NCBI GenBank assembly: GCA_036898135.1
Contig: CM072512.1
Span: 16,533,597 to 16,597,596 of the forward strand
Length of the DNA: 64,000 bases
Origin: Oncomelania hupensis
Taxonomy: Eukaryota; Mollusca; Gastropoda; Littorinimorpha; Pomatiopsidae
Direction of reading: 5' to 3'
Part shown: positions 12,301 to 27,300 of the stretch, piece after piece
How positions within the stretch are numbered: the first letter of the stretch is position 1
Layout of the letters: each line of letters opens with the position of its first letter
Position numbers and translations under genes: made by a program
The notes under the pieces: model-generated
What the model saw: the letters and a program-made list of their open reading frames with translations, nothing else
Told to the model about the DNA's origin: nothing
Databases searched by the model: none

Positions 12301-15300
12301 CCACACTAGCTTGATGGACCATAAAACTCGGATTAACTGAAGCATAAAGAAGGATGGATGGGGTTGTATAGCAGTTTTTGCTATGCAAGGCCTAGTCTTG
12401 CACTAGTTCTGGTTTCAGCAAAGGAACAATTAGGCCGTTAATCATAATTAAATCCTAAAAAAAAAAGAAGTTTTGGTTGCAACAAATAGATCACATGTCC
12501 GGCTAAAGGTAAAAAATAACTTTGATCGTTTATCGTGCTCTACTTTTCAACACCTAACACAAAATACAGGGTGGAGAACTGTCAGCGAATCCGCGGATTT
12601 CCGCGGAAGGCATTTGCATTTCCGAGAAAAAAATATTGAGTTCCGAGTGTGAGAAGTTGAGTGGCTACCCTTTACTGGGCATAGCGGCCAAAAGCGGCCG
12701 AAGGTCTAAACAGGCAAAACGTCCAAAAGCGTCCGTATCAACCATATGGTTATATTCTCGCGTTGTTTGAAAGATTGCGAGGCTTCCGGCAATTGACTTC
12801 CGGTTTATTCTCTTTGTGAAAACATTCGACTGCATTTCCACAAGTTTTCTCTGTAATGCGTTAGTTTTTCCGAATTTGTTTTTTTTTTTAAATTGTATTG
12901 TGTGTGTGTCTAAAATGGATGGTTTGGATTCTTCGACTGATGAAGGGGAGTTTACAGGCTTCCATTTATCAGACATTAAAGTGAGAGAAATGGACTTGGA
13001 GTCGGAGGAAGAGATCGGTACTAACATTAGACAATTAGTGTCAGTAGCTAGTGTGCATGCATACGATCTTTCAGACTGGCATGAAAGTGAAGAAGAGGAG
13101 GGGGATTGTTGGGACTTTTTAAAACTTTTTTTTGTATACACATGGAGTAATAAAAAACAAGACATGACAAGAGAGGTATAAAAAGGTAGATAATCAAAAG
13201 AGAATTTATTTCTGTTCATTTTGCATTTTATTTTATTTAAATCTATAGTCACTAATACCTAAGATGTGGTGTTTCTACTAACGTACCCCTAAATATCTCT
13301 AAAATTATAAAAATTCTTGCCTGTTTACAGCTAAAAAAATAGACAAACGTGTGCCCAGTAAAATTGGAAATGTGGAGTTTGTGTGTAACAGTGGTGGACC
13401 TCAAACTTTGTTAGGCCTGCAAATCAAGATTCTTAACTTTTTTGAAAGACATGTGCATAAAACATTCTTTTTTGTTGTTGTTGTTTCTATTCATGTTTAC
13501 TTTGTGCTTTTTGCTTTCAGGAGAAGCCCTAAATTACTTTCAAAATTGCATAAATTCATGAATTTTCTTCCAGGGGGCGAATACCGGGGCTTGGCCCCTG
13601 GGCCCCGGCCGGATTTCAGAGATTTCTTAATTCAGTTGTTCTCCACCCTGAAAATAACCCAGCGCGCAGCACAAACTACGATCATCGAAATCAAACTGCA
13701 CACTCCAAACGCTACATTCAGCAAAATGGTTTGGCAGATCAACTTTTAAAAACTCGATTACAGAATTACATCCACACTTACCAAGGATAGGTTTTATTTC
13801 TTTCACAAATTGCCTCGAAATGTGCGTCGCCATCAGTTTGGTTGCACACTCCGCCATGACTCGCGAGCAGTACAAAAGATTTGACCGGATTTGAAGGTGT
13901 TTGGTTGTGATTGGCTCACGCTTGGCAACCATGAATATTTGACAGAAACTTCCATATTTGGCGGATTCACAAAAAATTGGACTTTCTTGCTCGTCTTTTA
14001 TTACTACGATCGGTTAGGGGAGTTTATGGAATAATACGAGTAAAGAGACACACTACAGAAGGTGAGAGTGGAGGAGGTAATGGCGGCTGTGTCACGGCCG
14101 GCCGAAACTCCTGAGATAGTGTTTGTGAACCACACATACACCAAATACATTTTACAAACAAATGGCATGGGGTAAAAGATAAAGAATCCATCTTTATTTC
14201 TGTAGTTTCCATTTTGAATACTATGCAAAATAATAACTGTTGGAAATTGAAATGTTGGTACTTTCAGCAGAGAACTTGCATTCCTACGTTGGACTAGTGT
14301 GACCGCCACTACCTACTAATTGTACTGACTTTGCACTTAAATTTTATTCGTCTTGCAAAAGTAAGTACTGATTGTACTGACTTTACACTTAGTAAGTTTT
14401 ATTTGTGCAGCAAGACGAAGGCAATTTCCACTTGCTGCCTGACGGCCAACAGTCAGTGCCTGCTGCTTGGTACTGAAGGTGGCAACATCTACATGCTCAA
14501 CGTTCCGTCCTTCACACTCACTGATCAGATCATCTACCAGGACATCGTCATGCAAAAGTCAGTCTCAGCTCAGAGCCAGTGAGAAACTAACCTTGTATCT
14601 AAAGCATGCTCGTAGCAGACACTCGTTTGTCTTGGCATGCTTTAGAATGTATTTCTGCATGAGATTGAGAATAACTATGGTAGTGTCCTTTTAGTGTTGA
14701 TCACCCAGTTTTATTGTTAGAGGGTACAGTGTGCGTTAGAGTCGGTGAAATTGGTTTGCTCATTTTAGTTTATTTTACAGTTTCTTTGCATGGAAATCAT
14801 GTGTACACTTAAAATATTTTGATGTTGGGAAAAGTTGATTCTGTTCAAGTGCACTCGAGTTTAAAGGCATTTTAATTTTGCTTACACAATGCACTATCTT
14901 GACTTTAGAGTAGCTCAGTTTTGTGTATGTGAAATTGAATGTAAATGTAAAAATTTTTAACTTTTAAAGATTTGAGAGAAAAAGTAATGGATTCTATGTT
15001 TATGTATACTTGTGAGAAAATTTCTTTTGCATATTACAGTGTGCCAGATGACTTTAAAGTCAGTCCAGGAGCAGTTGAGGCCATTGCAGTTCATCCCACT
15101 AATGCTGACAAGGTCTGTGATATTCACATTGAATTTATTTTTAATCTTTTTATAGAATTTCGTTTCAAAAGCTGTAGAGGTTTATGAGACACTACTGGCT
15201 GGTCAAGGTTTTGTTTTACATGATTAATTTGTATATGTATTTTTGTTGTTGTGCATTGCATAGTGAGAGCCTCAATATGATTACTGACCCCCAAATGTTG

Positions 15301-18300
15301 GGTTTAAAAATGTGTGGTTTCTTTGTAAGATAAAAACTGCAAAATCATACTTTTTATAATACAGCTTGAATGTTATGTTTGGTCATAGTTCCTAATAGGT
15401 TACAACCGAGGCCTGATTGTGCTGTGGGACAATAAAGAGAGCAAGACTGAGCTGACATATAATGCTACGCAGGTAGGTGTCTTTCACTGTGGCATATGTG
15501 TTGCAGCATGAGAAAACCAGGCTAAAGTGTCAAAATATGAAAAATTACTTATTTATTTATTAACAAAGTACTAAAAATAATCTTCAAAATGCAAAAAACA
15601 GAATTGTTTTATCTTTATTGGTTGATGTTTTATGATTTTTTTTAATATTTTATTTTCTCGGGGGCTAATTTCCAGAAATTGCCTTCAAAGTTTTGAATTG
15701 TAAAATGATCATTACTTCACAACCAGAATTTTCCCATGCATGTATTTGGTATCAAAACAATCAGGAAGATGGCAGCAATATGGCAGTGAGTTGAGATAAG
15801 ATGAGAAAATTCACATTATACACCATTCACACAATACTGAACATAAACAAATTAAAACAGTACGCACAATTTTATTCTGTACCCATCCATAATGCACAGT
15901 GTTTTTAAACATATTAGAAATAAAACAAGTGTTTAGCAAGTCTATAATAACTCAAACACATAATAATATATCAAGAACATGACCTGAATCAATCATTTTT
16001 CTAAAATAAACCCTATCATAATGCCCCCTCCCTCCCCCCCTCTTAAATCCCTCGTCCGTCAAGTAATCTTTTGTTTAATTGCAAGCAGCTACATCAGCTC
16101 AGTTCAAATAGTCAAACAAAGATTACAAACCTAAAACAAAAGTTTCATTAGGTAGTTTTCAGTCCTAATAATCAAGCTTTAATAATTCCCCGATTCTCCA
16201 CTCCCTTCCGCACGTGGAATAAATCTGTCGCGTCACAGGTGTAAATCAAAATAACATGTCATTTTGCTCTATAAAGTTTAAATAAACACAAATATCAAAG
16301 CAAATACTAATTACTAGTAATTTGGTAAATAGTCCTCATGTTCATTTCCTAAAACAGACAAACCAACAATAATAAATACTGAGAACATAGTCAACTTGTC
16401 ATGCTAGTAATATTGAATGCAGGCCAGACTACTTACCTTTTCAACCACCCCACCCCACCTCCACCCAACAAAATATACTACTGAAATATTTTCCACACTC
16501 CTACTGTAATTCTTTCACTGATATCGCCTTTTCAACCTTTACCTAAATCTACGCAAGTAGAATGACGGATTATTAAAGACACGCCAATAGCGAAGAGGCC
16601 TACGAAACATGAATCATTGAATGAAAACAAACAGTATCGTTTAATAACGGGATCAAGGTTCTGCTCGTTGGAATCATAATCCTCATCTCAGTTCCTACTG
16701 TCACCATCATAAAAATAGTCTGAAAGCAGGTCTTGGAGCTCTTCAGAAGCAAAACCGGGTCGATTCAAGGCCCTAGCTACTCTAGCAGACGACACATCTA
16801 CTGACGCTGGAGACGAAGCCATCACTTCCGGTTTCCAAAAAGAATCGGTCACTTACTTTGACAAATTGTTTCTAACAAATGCAACATAAATATTGCAAGA
16901 AAACACTTGAAATAGATGTATGATGAGTTTATCTACATTAAAAAATTCACTTTGAACTAAAAATCGTCGAAAATCTATAGGAAACACTTCAGTTTTTCAC
17001 GACCCAGCTAGAGACTCATTCGAACACAACTTGTGTCACAAGCAAGCTTCGGAACAAGGAATTTCATGAAAAATTCATACACCACACACTTTTATGTACC
17101 AAAAAGTAGTACCAATAGGGACTTTTCACTCTCCAGACGTTATATATCAATCCACATTGGGGATTTCCCTTCATAGTCGGACAAGAAAAGTTGGGCTATC
17201 GGAGGTCAATTAGTGCCATTGTTTTAGCAAGGTGTGATCAACACCCTTATCAAAATCAACAAAATAAACAATGTTTTAGTAATTTTTGAACAAAATCCCT
17301 TTGGGATATTAAAGAAAAGTCTTAAATAAAGACAAAGAGGCAACAATCTGAAAATTGATGGGGTAGCCTATTTTTAGTGTTTTACGGCTGTAGCAGCGAA
17401 TCAATCCTGGCGTCTTTAGCCGGGTTTTGTCATGCGGCAACACATATGGTGTAAAAAGGATTTTTAAAAATTGGTTTTAGTTAATTCAGTTACTTAGATA
17501 TTTATTTTGAGTTATGTACACCTAAAAAAGAGCGGGGCGTGTCTCATAATATACATTTAAAATACCTATATGAAGCTTGGATTGTAATTTATAAATTGAG
17601 GTAAAGTGTTGAGTTTTATTTTTAATAAGGTAAAAAAAAAAAATTTAAATAAAGATGTCCGTCTTTTAATATATTTATATAATATTGTTTACTATGAAAG
17701 TGGCTGTCTACTCTTTGCAGCAAATGGAGTCCCTGGCATGGAACAGGAATGGAGAGGAATTTTTCAGTGCTCACGCTGATGGAAGTTATATGACTTGGGA
17801 CGCCAAGGAATCTGCTGAGCCTAAGGAGGCAGCAGTAACCCCCTACGGCCCTTTCCCTTGCAAAGCCATCAATAAAATGCAGTGGAAGAGCTCTAAAGGG
17901 TAAGGCACGAAAGCACAGTTTTGCTTGTTGCAGTAGTGTGTGAACTGATGTTACTGGAATAAGTAAGTAAAGTAATAGTTTAAGTACTCCCTATTTCGAT
18001 TGCTGATTTTGAAAATGGATTTTTCGTTTGAGGGTTGAAAAAACATTTCAGGTGTATTACACGTGGCTTAGGTTTGTCTGGTTGCTTGAACCATTCATTG
18101 CTACCATTTGATTTTTCATCCAATGGTATTGATATGAGATTTTGTTAAAATGATGCTTTGATGGTATTTTTGTGACAGGGACAGGTTTATGGTATTCTCT
18201 GGTGGCATGCCTCGTGCGAGCTACGGCGATCGTCACACCATCACAGTGATGCAGGGAGACGACAAGCACGTTGTCTTTGACTTCACATCTCGCATCATCG

Positions 18301-21300
18301 ACTTTGTTGTGCTGTCTAGAGCTGATGAGTCCGATTCATCTGACTCCCGTGCAGGTAGAAAAGATTTAAATCTCTATGTAATTTTCCAGGGTTCGAGTCT
18401 TTAAAAATCTTGGTCCAAAATTTAACTTCTTGACATTGTCAGACCTGCCTACCCTTCCGTAATCTTCTGTAATTTTACGGAATTTTACCCTCTATTACGG
18501 GAGTACGAAATTTTATGCAAAATTACGGAGAAAACGATCGAAAAACTACGCAATTTTTAGAGCCCTGTAAACTTGTTGAATTGTTGTCTGCTAGGCCTAG
18601 AAGCCGATAGAGTAACCGCCCTTGCATGAGAGCAAGTGTTTCGAGAGTTGCGATTGGACGTCGTGAACCAATTAACATGCTTGAACGTTACAAGCTTAGA
18701 TTGTCGCTCTGGTCTTAAGTGAAAATGGCGAATGGAGAAAGTTCTAATCAGGCTAAAGTTGCACGTTTACATGAGACAGACCACAAATCAGAAGAGTCTG
18801 AGTGTGTAGAGATTGCTCAAGGACAAGAAGAAGAAAAAGCTGCAGTTGCAAGTATTTCGTTCGGATTACACGAGGACTTGGCCTTATCTTGTTTCTTCAT
18901 AAAACGTGGCCCAGAATTATACTGTACTGTTCTGTGGGCGACTCTGAATTCTCAGTTGGGCATGGAGGAGCAAACGACTGTAAGCGGCTGGTCCCCAAAT
19001 CTTGCCATGAAGACACCAGATATGTCAGGCTAGAAGAGCTGGACCATCTCAAATGTGCCTACTCCAGGCAGCTGGCACAATATAAGGACCAGTTAAAAGA
19101 AAAAAAACTGCAAAATTTGTACAGGGTACAGTCTTTCCAGTGTGGTCGATTTCAACTGTAATTAAATGAACCTCACAATTTGCTATTGTTATTGGTAAAG
19201 TAAACGAATTCACAGTAACAAGTCCTTATTTTGACAGCTGATGAAACTAAAAAAAGAAAAAAAAAGGCAAACTTTGAATTAATTTATGTGTAGTGCCTAT
19301 TCCTGTGAATTACACAAAGTCATCTTTATCATGAAAATTACATTTGAGTCAATCACTGGTAATGTATATAAAACTCCTGTGGAACAGTTATCTTTCATCA
19401 CAACCGGGTCAGGGATGTGCAGGTTAATCTTTTGTTGCATGCCATGGTCTCTCATGATACTAATTAATCATTTAAAAATCTGTTTGATATTGTTTCCTTC
19501 TTTTTGCTATCCTTTTAAAAACTGTGTGCTTTTTAACTCTTTGCCTGCCAGGCATGTTTCCACGTTTGTGCCAGACATTTCTCTGGCACCGGAAAGAAAG
19601 TTCAGTACCTTAGGCATTTAAGCTACTGTTCATTCAATAATAGTTGTTAAATAGACATATTTCATATCAAATTAAAGGTAAAAGAGTGAAGAATAAGAAA
19701 AAAAAAAAAATGCTAATTTGATTATGTTATTGAAATATGTGTTTTGAAAGCATGTTGATCTTTTTGAAATGATAAAATAAAATAAAAATATTTCTACATA
19801 CCACAGTGATAAAAAAATCTGGAGGAATAATTCCAATCACTGAATCAGCTTCACACACCAGAAAGAAAATTTATTTAGGATCAAAATACACTTTACAGTT
19901 TGAAATTATATTGATTATTAGCAGAGTTTGACACACTGTCGATTGTGCCCATCACAATGCTTAGTAAAATGCACAAAAAACACTCTAAAAACGAATCAAT
20001 TTGAAGAAACCACGCGCGTGTCGATCGATAACGAAAGTAGAAAGAGTTATCTCTCTTTGGTTAAAATAAAACTTGGATTGGACTGTGCAAAAAAACCGGA
20101 ACGAAACGGAATACTGATATATCGTCGATTGGCACAAACATGGCGGCTCAGATCGACTATATATCGTCGATTGGCAGGGAAAGAGTTAAGTGGTAAATGT
20201 GCCTTGAATTTATTCATACCTTGGTTATTCAGAAACACCGTGTTTCCTCATGTCTGTAGAATTACTGAAGGAAAATGCAAAATTACTGAAATTCACAGGG
20301 AAGACTACTGATCAGTAATGCATAATGTAGGCAGGTCTGCATTGTTTAGGAACATTGTGTCCTATTCTTATTTGTCCTTCACAAACTAGCTGAAAGCTCG
20401 ATAGTTACCAAGCATGATCAATTTTGGAATGTTCCATTTGTGTATGTTAAAGCTTGTAAATAAAGTAAACTGTTGGATGGATGTAAATACATATTTTTGT
20501 TCTGTCTTGCTGTGAACCCAAGGTCAGTTCACTGGTTTCACTTTGAAATATATCTGGCCTTTAGCACAGTTTTCTTTTTTTGTGTGTGCAGAGTATGATG
20601 AACCACATGCTCTGATGGTCCTTGCGGAAGAGGAGCTGGTGATGGTTGACTTGGAAAACAGTGACTGGCCAACTTTCCGTCTGCCTTACCTGAACAGCAT
20701 TCACTCCTCAGCCATCACCTGTGCCCAGCACACATCCAATGTCCCTGACCAGCTGTGGCAGAAACTGGTTGATGCTGGCAACTCCCAGAGTGGAAATTTC
20801 TCCACCAGGGTAAGTTTGAAGTAAAAGTTCTTTAAGTGTAATTAGAGAAATAGTTTTTATCTGCCCCCCCTCTTTCCCTTCTGTCACATTTCAGAGGGGG
20901 AGCGTGTGTATGTCCCTCCCAACACCCACACTCACTAGCTAACCCACTAACACCACACACTGGAAACAATTTTCATTAAAAAATGTATTAATGCTCAATG
21001 ACAGACACACGCTTACATACGACACTCGTTTATACTAATTTACACTCAAACTAATAATCATGGGAATGAGAGAAAGATAAACTCAAACGATAGTCCAGTG
21101 GAAAAGGGAAAAAGAATATTTGGTAAATATGTTACAGCACGATATTAATAAACATCCAATAATTCCTCTGCACTGTATCAATTTCTTTTGATCCTTTGCT
21201 AATGTTTAGTCGTCTTTGTCACGTGGGGTTTATGGGCTCTGCACAATGGAATTATGGACCCTCACGTTTATTCGGTGGGAACTGCTAGTTACGTCACCCT

Positions 21301-24300
21301 ATGAATTACTTTAATAAATTTATTTGTTTAGCTCGTTCTGTGTTAAGGTTGGGGTACAGAAATAGATAGAAAAATGGTAAAAGATTACTGTCACACTAGC
21401 TTTCACACGGCTATGAATCATATGTAGACCAGCCAATTGATACAGTTAAAATCACACATTTATTTCTTCTACTCTATACAAGATTCTCTAAGTACTAATC
21501 TAACTTAAAAAGTCTCAGTCACTGCTAATAGTTCGATCGCTGATAGTCTATGTAGCTGTTATTTCTTCCTCGGGCACTTGCTATAATATCTCATGTAGAT
21601 TTGGACTACTGTGGTCCGTTTTACAGTTTCTGAATAGTTGGACTACTGTGGTCCTGTTTTGATCAGTTTAAGTGCACTTGGGATAACACACTTAACTGGC
21701 GGGTGGTGCGGTCGAAGTCCTTCTGTGAGGTAGCTTCTGGTCCACCTGTGTCGTTGTGTAGTTGGGTTCCCTTGCCACGCTGTGGGGTCTGACAGGGTGT
21801 TTTTCAAGGTAGCTCCTTCCGACTTGTGCGGTAGAGTCTCCTCAACCAACTTGTTTCTGTGGAGTGGGGTTCACAGGATAGCTCGGGATAGCTCGGGATA
21901 GCTCGCCTGCCCGTCTGTAATATAAGAGACGAAATTCTGCACAACCCTGAATAATCGGTTTGTGCAGAGCGTCTCACTGAAAGCCAAGTAGCCCTCAGTG
22001 ATAGCTCCACATCTCTATACATAAGCGACGAACATTCTGCTACTTCCGGGTTCCACTGGAATCTCAACTCTAAATTCCTATACATACATAAATATCAATC
22101 GTGTCTAACTATACACATACAGAATTAATAATATTATAAACATTCAGTGGTACAGCCACTGGTCTGCAAACATACATATAAGTTAAACAACAGTGGTTCC
22201 GTACGGGATACAACATGGCGGCGCAACCGGTCGTGTTTCGCCACGTGTTCGGCGTTTCCACATGGTCACACAAATTCGGATTAACAATTCACATTTATGC
22301 ATAGCGAATTCCACAAACATAATTTCAACAATAATATAAATATATCACGATGAAACAGAAGGGTGTTCATTTACCTGCTTGACAAGTTCAGGCCCGTGTT
22401 GACTAAATAGAATTCTAAGATTCTAACGTCCTGCTTCCTGGTCTATGAGTGAAGATAGTTCTCTGCTAGCTAAGGAGATGTTACTTCTTCCTCGTCTCAC
22501 ACACGACTGATCCAAACTGTGTTAGGCTCTGACACAGTCAAACTGGCGCGAACCGCTTTGCCTAAGCTATCATTGGGTAAAATGTTCAGATTCAAAGCTC
22601 AAGTGCTGACTCACTTACGCTGTGTGTGGCTCGCTCGCTGTGTGTGGTCTGCTGTGTAATTTACTGACTCTCTACTGGTACAAAGACTACACATGGCTAA
22701 ATAGTCAACAAGCAGAGTTAAAACTAGCCAATTCGTGACAGTCTTCACAAGCATTTTCTCAAAGAGTCTTCCAGCTTAAAACGTTCTCAGTTCTTGCACA
22801 TAAGTATGTATTTAATTTTTTTTTGCTCGAGTCAATAAGGTCCGAATGATTATTGCAAGTATTGGACTCGTTACACTGATCAGTCAAAGAATTGTCTCCT
22901 CCAGAATTTTAACACGGTATATTTTGCAAGTATCGACTTGAAAGCTCATTTGTTTGCTGAAATTAACCATACACACAAAAACGATATATGTGTTGCAGCA
23001 TGAAAAAACCAGGCTAAAGTGTCAAAATATGAAAAATTACTTATTTATTTATTAACAAAGTACTAAAAATAATCTTCAAAATGCAAAAAACAGAATTGTT
23101 TTATCTTTATCGGTTGATGTTTTATGATTTTTTAAAATATTTTATTTTCTCGGGGGCTAATTTCCAGAAATTGCCTTCAAAGTTTTGAATTGTAAAATGA
23201 TCATTACTTCACAACCAGAATTTTCCCATGCATGTATTTGGTATCAAAACAATCAGGAAGATGGCAGCAATAGGGCAGTGAGTTGAGATAAGATGAGAAA
23301 ATTCACATTATACACCATCCACACAATACTGAACATAAACAAATTAAAACAGTACGCACAATTTTATGCTGTACCCATCCATAATGCATAGTGTTTTTAA
23401 ACATATTAGAAATAAAACAAGTGTTTAGCAAGTCTATAACTCAAACACATAATAATATATCAAGAACATGGCCTGAATCAATCATTTTTCTAAAATAAAC
23501 CCTATCATAATGCCCCCTTCCCCCCCCACCCCCCCTCTTAAATCCCTCGTCCGTCAAGTAATCTTTTGTTTAATTGCAAGCAGCTACATCAGCTCAGTTC
23601 AAATAGTCAAACAAAGATTACAAACCTAAAGCAAAAGTTTCATTAGGTAGTTTTCAGTCCTAATAATCAAGCTTTAATAATTCCCCGATTCTCCACTCCC
23701 TTCCGCACGTCGAATAAATCTGTCGTGTCACAGGTGTTAATCAAAATAACATGTCATTTTGCTCTATAAAGTTTAAATAAACACAAATATCAAATCAAAT
23801 ACTAATAATAATAATAATAATAATAATAACTAGCATTTATAAAGCGCCTACCCTAAGGATCTAAGCGCTATACACGCACACTTTCTTACGCAAACACATA
23901 TACACACTATACATATACTATAATTATAAGACAAGTTACTCTTTCACGCGTACATACTACTGCTGTGTAAATCAATATGACAAAAACATACTAAATTACT
24001 ACTTAACCCCCCACTCCTCCAAACCCCTTTTACAACTACAGATACTGCTGAAAGACTTTTGAGAAAAGATACGTTTTAAGGTTGGATTTGAACAAGTCGC
24101 AGGAGGCAGAATGTCTAACATGAAAGGGGAGAGAATTCCATAGGTGAGGGCCGTGGACAGCAAAAGAGCGGAAACCATTAGATTTTCTTTTGTAACGGCC
24201 CTGACGGAGAAGACGACAGTCAGTGGATGAGCGGAGGGAACGAGATGGAGTGTAAAGGGAGACAAGGTCAGATAGATAAGAAGGAGCAGAACCGATGACA

Positions 24301-27300
24301 ATATTGTAGCAGATACAGGCAGTTTTATAATTAACACGTTCTGCGACAGGAAGCCAGTGTAGCTTAACAAGGAGAGGTGTGGAGGGTTGGCGATGATTTA
24401 CTTTAAAGATAAGACGGGCAGCAGAGTTCTGAACTTTTTGAAGCAGAGAGAGGATAGAATCTGGACAGCCAATGAGAAGGGAATTGCAATAATCTAATCT
24501 AGATAGAATACAGGAAGTAACCAAGGTCTTTGTGGCGTCTTCTGATAGAAATTTTCTAATTGAACTAATTCTCTTCAACTCAAAGTAGCAAACCTGACAG
24601 ACTCTAGTGATATGCTGCCTCATAGAGAGAGTAGAATCCATGATGAACCCCAGGTTTCTAGCGGAGTCAGAAAAAGAAATATCACAAGAACCAACAGTGA
24701 TAGAGGTAGGCAGAGAAAGATCAGTGACGGAAGAGCGAGTGAAGAGAAGGGCCTCAGTCTTGTCATCATTTAATTTAAGCATGTTTGCATTCATCCAGGT
24801 TTTTATGTCAGTAGTGCAATTCTGAAGTGTTTGTATAACAGAGTGAATGTCTGCAGGCTTGCATGATTGCTGTAGTTGGGTGTCATCTGCAAATAATTGG
24901 TGGTTGACAGTATGCTGTTTTATGATTGTAGATAAGGGCGTGGTGTACATAATGAACAAGACAGGGCCTAAAACGGAACCCTGGGGCACACCATAGAGAA
25001 GCGGAGAAGGAACTGAAAAGGAATTATTGGCAGACACATACTGAGTACGGTCTTGGAGATAGGAAGTGAACCACCGAAGAGCTACTGAACGAACACCAAA
25101 AACAGTTTCAAGACGAGAAAGGAGAATAGAATGATCGATAGTATCGAAAGCAGCAGAGTTATCAAGAAGAAGTAGAATAGAGAGTTTGTCCTCATCCAGA
25201 GCAGTAAGAATGTCATTGACAATACGAAGCAGAACAGTTTCGGTGCTTCGGCCCGCTCGATATGCAGACTGAAAAGGGTTGTGTAAATTGTTAGAGTCAA
25301 GGTGAGACAGTAGCTGATAGAGCACAACTTTCTCTAGAGTTTTTGATAGAAAGGGAAGGTTGGATACAGGTCTGAAGTTCTTTAACTCGTTTTTATCTAA
25401 GGAAGCTTTTTTTAGAAGAGGTTTCACAACAGCCGTTTTCAAATCTGCAGGTACAGAGCCGGAAGCGAGAGAGGTATTGATGATTTGAGTGATGACAGGA
25501 AGAAGTGTGTCAAGATTATCATACAATAGTCTTGTAGGTATAGGATCTAATTCACATGACTTGGGAGCGGTATTTCTAAGGATGTTGAGGACAAACTGTT
25601 CAGAAACAGGAGAGAAAGAATCCAGGAAAGTGCCAGAAAAATGACAAGAGACAGGCAGAGCAGCAGAATCAGAGGGAGGAAAACTGTTTCTGATATTCGA
25701 AATCTTGTCTGAAAAATAATCAGAGAATACAGTAGGAAGAGTGTGCGGATCATAAATGGTGGGAAGGGGAGAGTCAGTCTGTTTACCAAGCAAAGAGTTG
25801 AAAGTACGAAATAGTTCTTTACAAGTGGAAGTGGCAAGGATCTGAGCAGAAAAGAAATTTGTCTTCGCACTGTCAATAAGATCACTAATTTTGTGCTTAA
25901 TACTTTCGAAAATCTCTTTGTGAACAGTCAGTCGAGACTTAAGCCAGCGCCTCTCAGCCTGACGACGCTCACGTTTCAGTATGCTAAACTGCCCTGCAAT
26001 ATTACTGAACCACGGGTTAAATTTCCGAGGGCGAAGCGTGCGTTGGCGGAGGGGGGCGTGCCTGTCAACAGGGGTTCGTACAGGTCCTGGAAACTCCTGG
26101 AAAAAAAAGTTTTGTTTTCCAGGGCCCTTAAAACTCCTGGAAATTGGCATTTAGTCCTGGAATTTTTTTTTTAACTCCTTATTTTTTTCTGACAGCACAA
26201 ATATAAAAATGTGCTCATTTCATAAAAACTGGAAATTTCTGAGAAAAATAAAATTAATAATAAACACACTGCACACAAGTCGCCACAGTGCTTAGTTGTA
26301 CTTTCACTTTTCCAGAAAGCCAAACTAGAGTTACTCCCCTTTGCCACGTACTATTTCCGGCGCAAACGTAACATTGACATGCTTTGAAAGACGGTTTGCT
26401 ACATGGGCCTACACTGCTACTTAGTTATTTATTTTAATCGATTTATATATTATCACAAGGCAAAGATTTTTTTTAATGTAGTTAAGATTTTTCTGTAAAA
26501 AAAATGTTTTAATTAAATTATATTGAGGTAGGCAAATAGAGTTCATTTAAAATAATAGGCTACTCATTCAGGTTTACAGTCATAAGCCTATACTACTATT
26601 TATTACTGACAGTTGAAAGGGATATTTTAAGTAAAATATTGTAATTTAACTTTTCTTTTAGAAATTTTCTATTAATCCAGATTAAATCCAATAGTTTGAT
26701 AGGTGATAATTTTTGTGTGACAATTACAAGCAAATATAGAAATCTGACCTCTCAGGGAAAAATAGCATTATATAACGCAAAACTTTTGTGTAGATTGTAG
26801 GAAGGCCTCTAGTGAAAAAAAAATTGGCGACTAAAAAAAAAACTTTAGTCGCCAAATGCGAGTGCGCTAAAATGAACTTTTTTTTAGTTTGGCTAGTAAC
26901 ATTTTTAGTTTGGCTAGTAAAATTTTTAAGTTACTAGCCAAAGGCTAGTGGGACTTTTTTTCATTTTCAGGGCTGGTAGGGGCACCCTCTTCACATGAAA
27001 GCGCTGTTTATGAATAACACACAGCTATAAATAAACTACACAGTAATGCAGAGCTTACTTTCGTGGTTTTAATGATGATTCATTCGTTTCTGTAGCAAAG
27101 TCTGTGGAACCCTTCTTGACGTTGTACCAAACAGACCGACCCATGATACCATTTCTGGCAGAAGATTTGAAAGAGCTTATTACAGACCTGATGAAGAGGA
27201 TTGTCAAAGACGATGTCATAGATGCCAACAAAGAAACTGTTTATCTTCTGGACATGAAAGACAAGGCTATATTAAAAGATCCAAGCAAAGTGGATGTTGG

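Larger units (their letters stand above)
12567..13650. mobile_element. TIR element family C, copy 1
   Basis: Ends CAGGGTGGAGAACTG (left) and, reversed, CAGGGTGGAGAACAACTG, flanked by AAAATA on both sides (12561-12566, 13651-13656). The left subterminal region is rich in TCCGCGGATTTCCGCGGAA; the right is rich in GGCCCCGG. The same two unlike ends are found, inverted, at 58543-58872. A piggyBac-like piece occupies the middle. The TIR start CAG and 5-6-bp duplications suggest a hAT-type relation. Confidence 0.85.
18440..20339 (+). mobile_element. hAT-like element, family B copy 1
   Basis: Ends CAGACCTGCCTAC (left) and its exact inverse GTAGGCAGGTCTG (right), with CATTGT on both sides (18434-18439, 20340-20345). 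The left subterminal area repeats AATTACGGA; the right repeats AATTACTGAA. It has two short ORFs after an ATG at 18725, and a piggyBac-like MITE is nested at 19533. It fills 85 per cent of LLGL intron 9. Confidence 0.87.

Noticed and set aside
12665..13252. 195-codon minus-strand ORF
   Set aside because: It is antisense to the piggyBac-like acidic fragment; its Ser-rich composition is the complement of the acidic codons.
26069..26150. N-terminal 27 codons of the long LINE ORF
   Set aside because: They derive from the end of the inserted hAT-like element, read through by chance.
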